Positions 46,492 through 54,382 of a stretch of 64,000 bases of DNA are shown piece after piece. Numbering within the stretch: position 1 is the stretch's first letter; each line of letters opens with the position of its first letter. A program made the position numbers and the translations under genes. This stretch comes from Streptococcus mitis B6 (GTDB lineage Bacteria > Bacillota > Bacilli > Lactobacillales > Streptococcaceae): assembly GCF_000027165.1 (NCBI RefSeq), contig NC_013853.1:1922001-1986000 (forward strand), read 5' to 3'. The notes beneath the pieces were generated by a model. That model was given only the letters and a program-made list of their open reading frames with translations. It did no database searches and was not told the DNA's origin.

Positions 46492-48030
46492 TTATTTAAT
46501 TTTATAGACTTTAAACTCTGAGTAATCCGTCTTTACTGGTTGGTAATTTTCTTTCAAAATTGTTTCCACTTCAGACCAGACTGGCACCTTATCATTCACC
46601 ACAATCACCTTGGGTTGATTTTCTTTTAAGTCATTGAGTAGCTTATTCCGATTTTCCTCAGTTGCTGTATAGTGCAACGGGGATAAAATAGCCGATGGCG
46701 ATAAGCGATCACTCTTACGATAAAGAGTTGCAGTATCATCCCATGCATAGATAGCATCTTCCGTACTTGTCTCCTCTTTCACCAAATCAGCAAGACGATC
46801 ACGTTCTTGATAAGATACTGGATAAAGGACAAACCTCATCAAAAAAGGAACAGCCAAAAGATATAACAAAGTTAAAATCGGTAGGTAAAGATTTCCTTTG
46901 GTATAGCGATGCCAGAGACTAACAGGCTCTTCTCTGCGTCTTCTTCTAACGCTACGACCACTCTGTTGCCCCTTGATATTGGATACTAAAAGCAGAAGAA
47001 AGACAGGGAAAATGAGCATCAAACGGGATGCATGTAGAGGATCCTGTGTAAAGAAAATCACTACCAAACCTAAAATCAGGAATAGACTTGCAGGAACCGA
47101 AATGACGTATAGTTTAGAGGGTTTGGATTGAAAGAGACCTAAAAAGATACAAACCACAAATCCCAAACCAAGGGACAACAAGCCATAAAAAGCCATATTC
47201 TCTAAAATTTTAGAAGTAAAATCAAAGCGAATACTGTCAATAGGATAACGAATACCACTAATGGCATCCCCAAAACTTCCTGTTGCAACACTATAGTAGG
47301 CAGTGGGATAAAAGACCAGTGAAAAACCTAAAGCCACTGCAAGAAACTGATAAAATCCATGTGCAAAACGTCTATGCCCAAGGTTAAAGACCAACAAGCC
47401 TAAACTCACCACAGCAATAAACAGGAGCGATGCCAAGGGAGCAAAGAAAAATCCGCCTGCCAAAGCTAGCCCAATCCGTACAAATCCCTTATCATGACTT
47501 GGATTGCTTAGATAAGCCGCAACTAAACTAAAGGCCGCGAATAAGAAAGGAAGCGCTAAAAGAGTCGCATAGCCTCCACCAAAAGCAAGACCTGTAACCA
47601 GCATATAAAAAATAGTCACCACTTGTCCAGCCTGGTCTCCTTGCTCTGTCAAGGTGTCTGCCGATCGAAAGAGGAAAAATCCTCCTGCTACCAAGGCTAA
47701 CCACTCAAAGATGGCAAAGAAAAATCCGCCCTGAGTCACGTAAGTCAGCAAATAATAAAGCAAACCTTGACTTCCATAATAGTCGCTGTAAATCTTCCCT
47801 GTCTGATGAAGCGCCCAACCTGCATAAAAATCCTGCACTTCCTGTGTACTCATTAAATCGAGTAATAGCGGTACTCCTAGAGTTATCCCCGTTACAAGCG
47901 TACTCCATAGTAAAATTTTCACCAAAGGAAGACGACTTGATTCACGATGATGCGATTCTTGTTCGATTTGGTATTCTAGAGGTTCACGATTCTCTTGATG
48001 AACTTCTTCTACTCTACCATACACACTCAT
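46492..48030 (-). CDS. ccs4: Multi-spanning membrane protein, competence-induced Ccs4-like
   Basis: 512 aa from MSVYGRVEEVHQENREP at 48030 (SD AGGAG). ~45 residue cytoplasmic N terminus, then 10-12 membrane helices, then a C-terminal soluble domain (~430-512) with DAIYAWDDTATLYRKSDRL. General layout of GT-C-like membrane glycosyltransferases, activity unproven. Position and the upstream SigX box match the late-competence gene called ccs4 in pneumococcus. Confidence 0.78.
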   Translation of the reverse strand: MSVYGRVEEVHQENREPLEYQIEQESHHRESSRLPLVKILLWSTLVTGITLGVPLLLDLMSTQEVQDFYAGWALHQTGKIYSDYYGSQGLLYYLLTYVTQGGFFFAIFEWLALVAGGFFLFRSADTLTEQGDQAGQVVTIFYMLVTGLAFGGGYATLLALPFLFAAFSLVAAYLSNPSHDKGFVRIGLALAGGFFFAPLASLLFIAVVSLGLLVFNLGHRRFAHGFYQFLAVALGFSLVFYPTAYYSVATGSFGDAISGIRYPIDSIRFDFTSKILENMAFYGLLSLGLGFVVCIFLGLFQSKPSKLYVISVPASLFLILGLVVIFFTQDPLHASRLMLIFPVFLLLLVSNIKGQQSGRSVRRRRREEPVSLWHRYTKGNLYLPILTLLYLLAVPFLMRFVLYPVSYQERDRLADLVKEETSTEDAIYAWDDTATLYRKSDRLSPSAILSPLHYTATEENRNKLLNDLKENQPKVIVVNDKVPVWSEVETILKENYQPVKTDYSEFKVYKIK

Positions 48031-48066
48031 ATCGTTTCTCCTATTCAATTTATCTGTCTTAGTATA

Positions 48067-48210
48067 TCAAAAAGTCCTAGGATTGTCAGCTTGCGATGGG
48101 TGTTTGAGTGATTTTTTACATAGTTTCACAAAGGTTTCAATTTCCCGAAATCGATGTAAATGTGTCTGTTTAAATGTTATGATATAATCCAATTCTTTCT
48201 GAGTCAGCAT
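48067..48210 (-). CDS. Small competence-operon protein (47 aa)
   Basis: MLTQKELDYIITFKQTHLH then RFREIETFVKLCKKSLKHPSQADNPRTF. Perfect SD AGGAGGAACG before ATG 48210. Short helical, basic; no known domain. It is the first gene after the SigX box and ends 37 bp before ccs4, so both should be induced during competence. Confidence 0.75.
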   Translation of the reverse strand: MLTQKELDYIITFKQTHLHRFREIETFVKLCKKSLKHPSQADNPRTF

Positions 48211-48229
48211 CGTTCCTCCTACATCTTCT

Positions 48230-48237
48230 TATTCGTA
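48230..48237 (-). promoter_or_regulatory. SigX (ComX) combox
   Basis: TACGAATA on the minus strand, preceded by the T-rich CTATTTTTCTTGCCTTT, matches the late-competence promoter. It drives the 47-aa gene and ccs4 20 bp downstream. Confidence 0.85.
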
Positions 48238-48248
48238 AAAGGCAAGAA

Positions 48249-48288
48249 AAATAGGACTGGTTTGTGTCCTCAGTCCTAGATTTCTTAT
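48249..48288 (-). terminator. cls terminator
   Basis: Minus strand TAGGACTG...CAGTCCTA followed by TTTTT. Separates cls from the competence operon. Confidence 0.85.
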
Positions 48289-49817
48289 AAGATAGGGGCG
48301 AATAACTGGGCGATTTCCTTAATCAATTTCTGATACCAGCTATTTTTTATCGTATGAGGAAAAATTTCTTGCGATACTGAAAAAATCTCTTGAAAATCTT
48401 TTTGAATCTCAGCGATGGATTCTGTTTTATATAGCAAGACTGCATTTTCATAGTGGTGAAGCAAACTTCTATAATCTAAGTTAATGGTCCCAACTGCAGC
48501 AAAGTCCTTATCCACTGAGATTTGTTTACTGTGGATGAAGCCTGGACTATACTCAAAAATCCTTACTCCTGCTGATAAAAGATCTGGATAGGCTCCTCTT
48601 GTGATGAGCTGGATTAATTTTTTATCCGGAATGAAAGGAGTCACAATGCGGACATCAACACCTCTCATGGCCGCGTTTTTAATACTCTCTGTTAAATCAT
48701 AGTCAATAATCAAATAGGGTGTTGTGATATAGACTGAATCAGTGGCCTGATTAATCAAACTTTGATAGACTTTTTTCCCTACCTGGGTACGGAAGATGGG
48801 CTTGGGTCCACTACCGTAAGGAATGCAGAGCCCTTGACCAGAACAAGGCTGATTTTCCAAGTGATACTGGTCAAAATCGCTGATTTCCCCACGATTGATG
48901 TACCAAGTCATCAAAAAGAGACGGGTTAGAGCCTTGACACCAGGGCCATCTAAACGAATCCCACTGTCCTTCCAATAGCCGAAGCGTTCTACATGATTGA
49001 TGTACTCATCGGCTAAGTTAATGCCTCCTGTATAGGCTACCTGACCATCTATGACAAGGATTTTACGATGGTCCCGATTGTTGTAAGCCACCGTCAAACG
49101 AGGAATCACCTTGTTAAACTTATGGGCTTCAATTCCTCGACTACGAAGCTGAATAGTGTAGTCTCCAGGTAAAGTCGCCATACAGCCGATATCATCATAG
49201 AGCATCTTGACCTCTACACCCTGAGCTGCCTTTTGCTCTAGTATATCTAGTATGCTATTCCACATCAGACCTTCTTCGACAATATAGTACTCTAGAAAGA
49301 TAAATTTCTCAGCTTTCTTGAGGTCTTCCAACATATGTTGCCACATGCTTTCACCCGAAGAAAAGAATTGTGAATCTGTTCGATCATAGACATCGGCATT
49401 GCTATCCATACTTAGCAAAGATTTGATAACTCCGTAAGCCGCCTTATCCTCTTCCTTCAATTTCTGGCGGAGAGCTTGACTGTTATCCTCCCGAAAATGC
49501 ATAGAACCAAGTCTATCCAACTGCTTGATTTCTTTTTTGGACAATCGCCTTTCACCAAACATCAGATAGAGCAAGGGGCCGATGACAGGGACAAAAGTTA
49601 CCACTAACCACATTACTTTACTTTCAGGCGCCATAGAGCGATTGACAATTGCGACAATAGTCGCCATACTCATAAAAATTAAGACAATTACCCATAGAAT
49701 AGGGGCCATACGCCCTAAATAGAGAAAGAGACCAAAAACCAGACAAAGTTCAAGTAGCATAATCGAAAGACTAAAGCCATACTTGGACATCAATAATTGA
49801 AATTTTCTATATTTCAT
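48285..49817 (-). CDS. cls: Cardiolipin synthase
   Basis: 510 aa, phospholipase D superfamily. Two N-terminal helices, then HKD motifs HRKILVIDGQVAYTGG (~235) and HSKQISVDKDFAAVG (~430). Condenses phosphatidylglycerol to cardiolipin. A TTATACT-type promoter lies near 49862-49868 on the minus strand. Confidence 0.93.
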   Translation of the reverse strand: MKYRKFQLLMSKYGFSLSIMLLELCLVFGLFLYLGRMAPILWVIVLIFMSMATIVAIVNRSMAPESKVMWLVVTFVPVIGPLLYLMFGERRLSKKEIKQLDRLGSMHFREDNSQALRQKLKEEDKAAYGVIKSLLSMDSNADVYDRTDSQFFSSGESMWQHMLEDLKKAEKFIFLEYYIVEEGLMWNSILDILEQKAAQGVEVKMLYDDIGCMATLPGDYTIQLRSRGIEAHKFNKVIPRLTVAYNNRDHRKILVIDGQVAYTGGINLADEYINHVERFGYWKDSGIRLDGPGVKALTRLFLMTWYINRGEISDFDQYHLENQPCSGQGLCIPYGSGPKPIFRTQVGKKVYQSLINQATDSVYITTPYLIIDYDLTESIKNAAMRGVDVRIVTPFIPDKKLIQLITRGAYPDLLSAGVRIFEYSPGFIHSKQISVDKDFAAVGTINLDYRSLLHHYENAVLLYKTESIAEIQKDFQEIFSVSQEIFPHTIKNSWYQKLIKEIAQLFAPIL

Positions 49818-49921
49818 ATCCCCTCCTTGATATTTTGAATGCTAAAAACAAGTAATTGATACTAGTATAACTCAGGTATTCGACAGAAGGCAAGTATTTA
49901 TGATTATTTTCTAAGCAAAAG

Positions 49922-49947
49922 TAAAAAGGCTGAAAAATCCAGCCCTT
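49922..49947 (-). terminator. Terminator of the lipoprotein gene
   Basis: Minus strand GGCTG-GATTTTT-CAGCC followed by TTTTT. Confidence 0.8.
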
Positions 49948-49962
49948 CCTACTTGCATAGTC

Positions 49963-50427
49963 TTATTTAGTTAAAACGATTTGGTCCGATGGGTCTCTAT
50001 CCATATCGTCTACGACGATTTGATTACCGTTTAAAGTGTAAATTTTGACATCATCACCAATAATCATGCGTTGATTTGCTGCATCAAATGTAACCTGTTT
50101 GACTTTCTGATCCCCGTCAGATTCGAGCTCAGTCCATGTACCAGTCGTTCCAGTGACCACTAAAGTGATACGGTCTCCGTCATCTTGACCTGTATAAGTC
50201 CCATCAATATCAGTCGGTTGAGCAACAGGTGCATTTTGTGAAGAACTTGTTGCTACCTGGTTTGTATTTTCTGTAGACGATGAAGCAGCAGGTTGTGATT
50301 GCTGAGTTTGTTGTGTTTGCGCTTGAGCTGCTGGTTGTTGAACCTGTTGAGTTCTTTGTGAACAAGCTACTAAGAGACTAAGACTTGCTAGAGAAGCAAG
50401 AGAAAGTTGAATCTTTTTAATTTTCAT
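49963..50427 (-). CDS. Putative lipoprotein, Gln/Ser/Thr-rich linker
   Basis: 154 aa from MKIKKIQLSLASLAS at 50427 (SD AAAGGAAATCC). Signal peptide with lipobox LLVAC (Cys ~22), a Gln/Ala/Ser/Thr linker to ~70, then a beta-rich C-terminal domain starting at DIDGTYTGQDDGDRITL, which looks like a small ligand- or cell-wall-facing barrel. Function unknown. Confidence 0.82.
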   Translation of the reverse strand: MKIKKIQLSLASLASLSLLVACSQRTQQVQQPAAQAQTQQTQQSQPAASSSTENTNQVATSSSQNAPVAQPTDIDGTYTGQDDGDRITLVVTGTTGTWTELESDGDQKVKQVTFDAANQRMIIGDDVKIYTLNGNQIVVDDMDRDPSDQIVLTK

Positions 50428-50510
50428 GATGGATTTCCTTTCTGCTACCAATTTAGAGAAATTTTCTCTAACCAGCAATTCCCCTAGTATAACAAGTTAA
50501 AAAAAGGTGG

Positions 50511-51761
50511 TCAATTTATCTGCTCACGTTCCAGTATGTGGTTCCGTACTTCTGAGATAAAATAGAGAGACCCTGTAATGAACAACAAACCCTGGGCATC
50601 TGCTCTTTCTTCAAAATCGCTAATAAATTCTCGGTAAGAGGGAATTACATGGTAACCTGTTACATCTGTCTCGTCCAGAGAACCTTGATAGTCAAAACCA
50701 GTCACCTTGAGTTCCACCTGAGGCAAATTCTCAGTCAGATAACCTAACATCCCTTGATAATCCTTCCGTTTCAAAGCTCCAAAGAGGATTTGAAGACGAT
50801 AGCCTTCCCGCTCTTTTTCTTTGACAAACTCAACCAAGCGAGTCAAGGCAGGGAGGTTATGGGCACCGTCCAAGTAAATCTGCGGACGAATACGCTCCAA
50901 ACGCCCAGCCCAATGGGTCTTCTCCAAAGCCTGTCTTACAACCTGCTCATCAACAGCTTCCTTTCCTTCTCTCATAAAGAGAAGAAACGTTTGTAGCGCC
51001 AAGGCCGCATTTTCCTGCTGATAAGCTCCTTCTAAGCCTATGTTCAGCTGTGAAAGGTTGGCCAAAGAGCTTGAAAAATCCCCATTCAACATTGAAAAAT
51101 CCTTACCTGCCTGATAAAGGTCAACAGCTAAAGAGTCTGCTTTTTTCTGACAGACAAGTCTAGCTTCTGGAGGCAATTTCGCAATCACTGCCTTTTTACC
51201 AGCCTTGAAAATACCAGCTTTCTGCTCTGCAATTGCTGCTATACTGTCACCCAGAGTCTCCTGATGGTCAAGTCCGATGGAGGTGATGACGGCAATCTCT
51301 CCAGTTACCACATTGGTCGTGTCAAGTAAGCCACCAATTCCCACTTCTAGTAAAACCAAGTCCACCTCTTGCTCCCTAAAGTAGAGGAAAGCAATCAAAG
51401 TCAGCAATTCAAAAAAGGACAACTGATCATGGGTTTGCAGAAGCGTTTTTTCCATCTCCTTGACCTGCTCAACCAAACGGATGAAGTCTGCGTCTGCTAT
51501 AGGTTGTCCATTAATGCAGATTCGGTCATTGATGGATACGATATGAGGAGAGGTAAAGGTCGCGACTTTTTTACCATGCCCCATAAATAACTCCCTCATA
51601 AAAGCAATGGTAGATCCTTTCCCATTAGTCCCTGTTACGTGGATAATAGGATAAGATTTCTCGGGATTCCCCAACAAATCCACCGCTTGTTGCATTCGGT
51701 CCAAACCTGATCGAAAATTCAAACCAATCCGACTATGGAGCCATTCTTCTACTTCAAACAT
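50511..51761 (-). CDS. folC: Folylpolyglutamate/dihydrofolate synthase
   Basis: 416 aa from MFEVEEWLHSRIG at 51761, 6 nt after AGGAG. Mur-ligase fold with P-loop VTGTNGKGSTIAF (~43-55) and LLEVGIGGLLDTTNV (~140). Adds glutamate to folates. Its end is close to the lipoprotein gene but each has own signals. Confidence 0.94.
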   Translation of the reverse strand: MFEVEEWLHSRIGLNFRSGLDRMQQAVDLLGNPEKSYPIIHVTGTNGKGSTIAFMRELFMGHGKKVATFTSPHIVSINDRICINGQPIADADFIRLVEQVKEMEKTLLQTHDQLSFFELLTLIAFLYFREQEVDLVLLEVGIGGLLDTTNVVTGEIAVITSIGLDHQETLGDSIAAIAEQKAGIFKAGKKAVIAKLPPEARLVCQKKADSLAVDLYQAGKDFSMLNGDFSSSLANLSQLNIGLEGAYQQENAALALQTFLLFMREGKEAVDEQVVRQALEKTHWAGRLERIRPQIYLDGAHNLPALTRLVEFVKEKEREGYRLQILFGALKRKDYQGMLGYLTENLPQVELKVTGFDYQGSLDETDVTGYHVIPSYREFISDFEERADAQGLLFITGSLYFISEVRNHILEREQIN

Positions 51762-51821
51762 ACACATCTCCTTGACAAATGTCTAATCAATTATCTAGCA
51801 AAATTCCGTAGATAACAAAAA

Positions 51822-51853
51822 ATGAGGTCAGGATTTTCGTCCCGACCTCTTAC
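51822..51853 (-). terminator. Terminator upstream of folC
   Basis: Minus strand AGGTCGGGA-CGAAAA-TCCTGACCT, then CATTTTTT. Strong Rho-independent terminator ending the ireB-ruvX-UPF0473 operon. Confidence 0.88.
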
Positions 51854-51879
51854 CTGGTTAGCTAATAACTAGCTACTAT

Positions 51880-52117
51880 GAATATTCACTTGGGCTAAAA
51901 ACATCCACTGGATGTTCCAACTCTTCCCAATTTCTAGGAGTTGGGGTGATACAGTCTCCCAGACTACCTGCGTTTCTAATTTCTAGCGCAGGGCTAAAAA
52001 CGTCCCCCGGACGTTCCAACTCTTCCCAATTTCTGGGAGTTGGGCTGATACAGTCTCCCAGACTTACTTACGGTCTTTATTTTTAGCGTAAGGGTAAAAA
52101 TGTTCACTGAACATTTT
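51880..52117. repeat. Tandem terminator-like repeat units
   Basis: Two ~105-bp units: GGCTAAAAACATCCACTGGATGTTCC... and GGCTAAAAACGTCCCCCGGACGTTCC..., each followed by CCAACTCTTCCCAATTTCT-GGAGTTGG and GATACAGTCTCCCAGACT; a partial third (AAAATGTTCACTGAACATTTT, ~52096-52117) begins right at the UPF0473 stop. The hairpins vary in sequence but keep pairing. May belong to the SPRITE family of pneumococcal repeats; I cannot confirm. Confidence 0.7.
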
Positions 52118-52422
52118 TACTCCTCCATAAAACTATTGAAAACTTCTTCAATCATGTTCCATTCGTCTTCTGAGTCTTCTGGGATTGGTTGCAATTCGCC
52201 TTCTGTTCCATCTTCGTTTTCGATGAATGAGTAAGCTTGAATTTCAACTTGTCCGTCTTCGTCTTCTTCTGCATTAACTGGTACTAGAAGAACATAGTTT
52301 TTACCAAATTCTTCTTTTCCGTCAATCGTCAAAAGGATTTCAAACAAGGTTTCATTTCCTTGCTCATCTACTAGTGTGATTAGTTCACGTTCTTCGTGGT
52401 CGTGGTTATGATCGTGTGACAT
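52117..52422 (-). CDS. UPF0473 (DUF1292) family protein
   Basis: 101 aa, acidic, with a His-rich start ([13 protein letters not shown]). Conserved third gene of the ireB-ruvX operon in Firmicutes. Function unknown. The stop codon adjoins the first terminator-like repeat. Confidence 0.93.
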   Translation of the reverse strand: MSHDHNHDHEERELITLVDEQGNETLFEILLTIDGKEEFGKNYVLLVPVNAEEDEDGQVEIQAYSFIENEDGTEGELQPIPEDSEDEWNMIEEVFNSFMEE

Positions 52423-52437
52423 AGCCTCTCCTTTATA

Positions 52438-52857
52438 TTAAAATTTTCTATCTAAATAATTTTGTAAAATCAGCTGAGCTGCTAACTTATCAATGACTTT
52501 CTTGCGCTTGTTACGGCTGATATCTGCTTGTTCAATCAACATGCGCTCAGCAGCCACTGTTGTCAAGCGTTCATCCTGATAGTCTACTGGTAAACTAAAA
52601 AGCTCTTCTAACTTTGCTCCGTAGGCTTGACTAGCTTCCACGCGCGGTCCGCTTGTATTGTTCATGTTTTTAGGCAAGCCCACTACAAATCGTTCCACCT
52701 TGTAAGTATCAACCAACTCCTTAACGCGGTCAAAACCAAATTGGCCTTGCTCCTCATTGATTTGGATGATTTCAAGTCCTTGAGCTGTAAAACCGAGCGG
52801 ATCGCTAATAGCCACCCCTACCGTTTTTGAACCGACGTCCAATCCCATAATTCTCAT
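52438..52857 (-). CDS. ruvX: RuvX/YqgF family nuclease
   Basis: 139 aa RNase-H-like fold; [20 protein letters not shown] holds the first catalytic Asp and [13 protein letters not shown] the middle region. In other bacteria YqgF processes pre-16S rRNA or resolves Holliday junctions. 3 bp after ireB. Confidence 0.93.
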   Translation of the reverse strand: MRIMGLDVGSKTVGVAISDPLGFTAQGLEIIQINEEQGQFGFDRVKELVDTYKVERFVVGLPKNMNNTSGPRVEASQAYGAKLEELFSLPVDYQDERLTTVAAERMLIEQADISRNKRKKVIDKLAAQLILQNYLDRKF

Positions 52858-52860
52858 AGG

Positions 52861-53127
52861 TTACAGATCGACTCCTTGTCCTTTAAGGTAGTAGCGGACC
52901 AATTCCTCAACGATTTCATCACGCTCATACTTACGGATTTGATTTCGTGCATTATTATAACGAGGAACGTAGGCAGGGTCTCCACTCAATACGTAACCTA
53001 CGATTTGGTTAATTGGGTTGTAGCCCTTATCGTTCAACGAAGCATAGACATCAGTCAAAGTTTCGCTAATTTCTTTTTTATTGGAATCGTCCAATTTAAA
53101 ACGTACTGTTTCTTCAGTAAATCCCAT
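52861..53127 (-). CDS. ireB: IreB-family regulatory phosphoprotein
   Basis: 88 aa, [21 protein letters not shown], the UPF0297/IreB family. In Enterococcus IreB is phosphorylated on N-terminal Thr by the PASTA kinase IreK and limits cephalosporin resistance; the Thr residues here (TEET) agree. Promoter: TGC-TATAAT at 53158-53166 (minus). First gene of a three-gene operon. Confidence 0.93.
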
Positions 53128-53157
53128 TCTAACACCCTCTTTCCTTAGAATAGTACC

Positions 53158-53165
53158 ATTATAGC
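53158..53165 (-). promoter_or_regulatory. ireB operon promoter
   Basis: Extended -10 TG-C-TATAAT, TATAAT at 53158-53163 on the minus strand; no clear -35. Confidence 0.65.
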
Positions 53166-53213
53166 ATAATTCCTTACCTTCTACAATTCAGGCAGTCTAT
53201 TTATTTGGATTTT

Positions 53214-53783
53214 CTATTGTTCTGTCGCACCATTTGCCAATCTGTCTGAAATATATTTGCTTGGTTCATTCTTCAAAAGATTTTCCAAGCCAATGTTCTT
53301 CAAATATTCTAACTGAGAAGCCTTCTTGACATCCAAAACTTGAAAATCAAAACTAGTCGTTGTTTGAAGTTCTGTTGCGCTTAATAGTTTTGTTTCAAGC
53401 TTAAATCCTGCTAATTTGCGAGCTTCTATGATAGACTCATCCTTCTCCTCCGCCTCAAGGAGAGCTTTTTGAGTTTCCTCCACTCCATGTTGGTCGATAT
53501 AAGTTTTCAACTCATCAGAAACTGGACGTTTTTGTTGAATCGTTAAGCTCAAAAAAGTCTTGTCCTTGTATGTAATGGTTTGTGTCTGCTGGCTACCATC
53601 ATCTGACTTGGGCAAGACCAAAGTCTTGGTTACAACTGTATTCTTCTCAGCATTTTCAATAACTGGCAATGCCGACTGAAGCGTATCTTTTTCTGTTTTT
53701 GTAGCTGGCCCAGTTTCTTTTTTCTGTCCGCAACCAACCAGGAAAAAAAGGAAAGCTAGACTAACAAGAACTATTTTTTTCAT
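53214..53783 (-). CDS. DUF1307-type lipoprotein
   Basis: 189 aa with signal peptide and lipobox FLVGC (Cys ~18), then a soluble domain. TITYKDKTFLSLTIQQKRPV and the YehR-like layout fit DUF1307 lipoproteins of unknown role. Follows spx after a terminator. Confidence 0.82.
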   Translation of the reverse strand: MKKIVLVSLAFLFFLVGCGQKKETGPATKTEKDTLQSALPVIENAEKNTVVTKTLVLPKSDDGSQQTQTITYKDKTFLSLTIQQKRPVSDELKTYIDQHGVEETQKALLEAEEKDESIIEARKLAGFKLETKLLSATELQTTTSFDFQVLDVKKASQLEYLKNIGLENLLKNEPSKYISDRLANGATEQ

Positions 53784-53818
53784 TTCTTTCTTCTTTCTTT
53801 TTGAAATTAAAATAGAAT

Positions 53819-53845
53819 AAGACTGGGAATTGCTCCCAGCCTTGA
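53819..53845 (-). terminator. spx terminator
   Basis: Minus strand GGCTGGGA-GCAAT-TCCCAGTC then TTATTCTATTTT. Confidence 0.78.
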
Positions 53846-53848
53846 TGT

Positions 53849-54247
53849 TTATAGAGCTGCACGCAAACGTGCTTCTGCATTTTCTACATTACGGACAGAG
53901 CGTGGTAGGAAGGCACGAATATCGTCTTCCTTATAGCCAACTTGCAGGCGTTTTTCATCTACAAGGATTGGGCTCTTTAAAATTCTCGGTGTTTCCATAA
54001 TCAGATTGAGGACTTCGTTGACACTCAAATCTTCAATATCCACTCCAAGGGCTTTGGCATAGCGATTTTTAGACGAAACGATGCTGGCTATTCCGTTATC
54101 TGTTTTGGTTAGAATATCCAGTAATTCTTCTCTCGTAATTCCTTCTTTACCAAGGTTTTGTTCTTTATAACTTAACTGGTGGGCATTGAGCCAGGTTTTT
54201 GCTTTTTTACAGCTAGTACAACTTGAGACTGTATAAATTTTAATCAT
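53849..54247 (-). CDS. spxA: Spx/ArsC-family transcriptional regulator
   Basis: 132 aa, thioredoxin-like ArsC fold. The redox switch C-T-S-C is at 10-13, and KSPILVDEKRLQVGYKEDDIRAFLPR is typical Spx. Binds the RNA-polymerase alpha C-terminal domain (rpoA here at 26-27 kb). By position it corresponds to pneumococcal SpxA1, which affects competence and stress. Promoter TGG-TATAAT at 54290-54298 (minus). Confidence 0.92.
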   Translation of the reverse strand: MIKIYTVSSCTSCKKAKTWLNAHQLSYKEQNLGKEGITREELLDILTKTDNGIASIVSSKNRYAKALGVDIEDLSVNEVLNLIMETPRILKSPILVDEKRLQVGYKEDDIRAFLPRSVRNVENAEARLRAAL

Positions 54248-54289
54248 GTACCTACCCCTTTCGCTACATGTTACTATCAGTTTAGTCTA

Positions 54290-54297
54290 TTATACCA
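54290..54297 (-). promoter_or_regulatory. spxA promoter
   Basis: Extended -10 TG-G-TATAAT, TATAAT 54290-54295, ~45 bp before the start codon. Confidence 0.65.
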
Positions 54298-54382
54298 TAA
54301 AAAACATCCGACTTGCGACCTATTTTTAAATTTTTTTGACTTTTTTCGTCATTTTCGTACTTTTTTCTTGACAAAATGAAAT

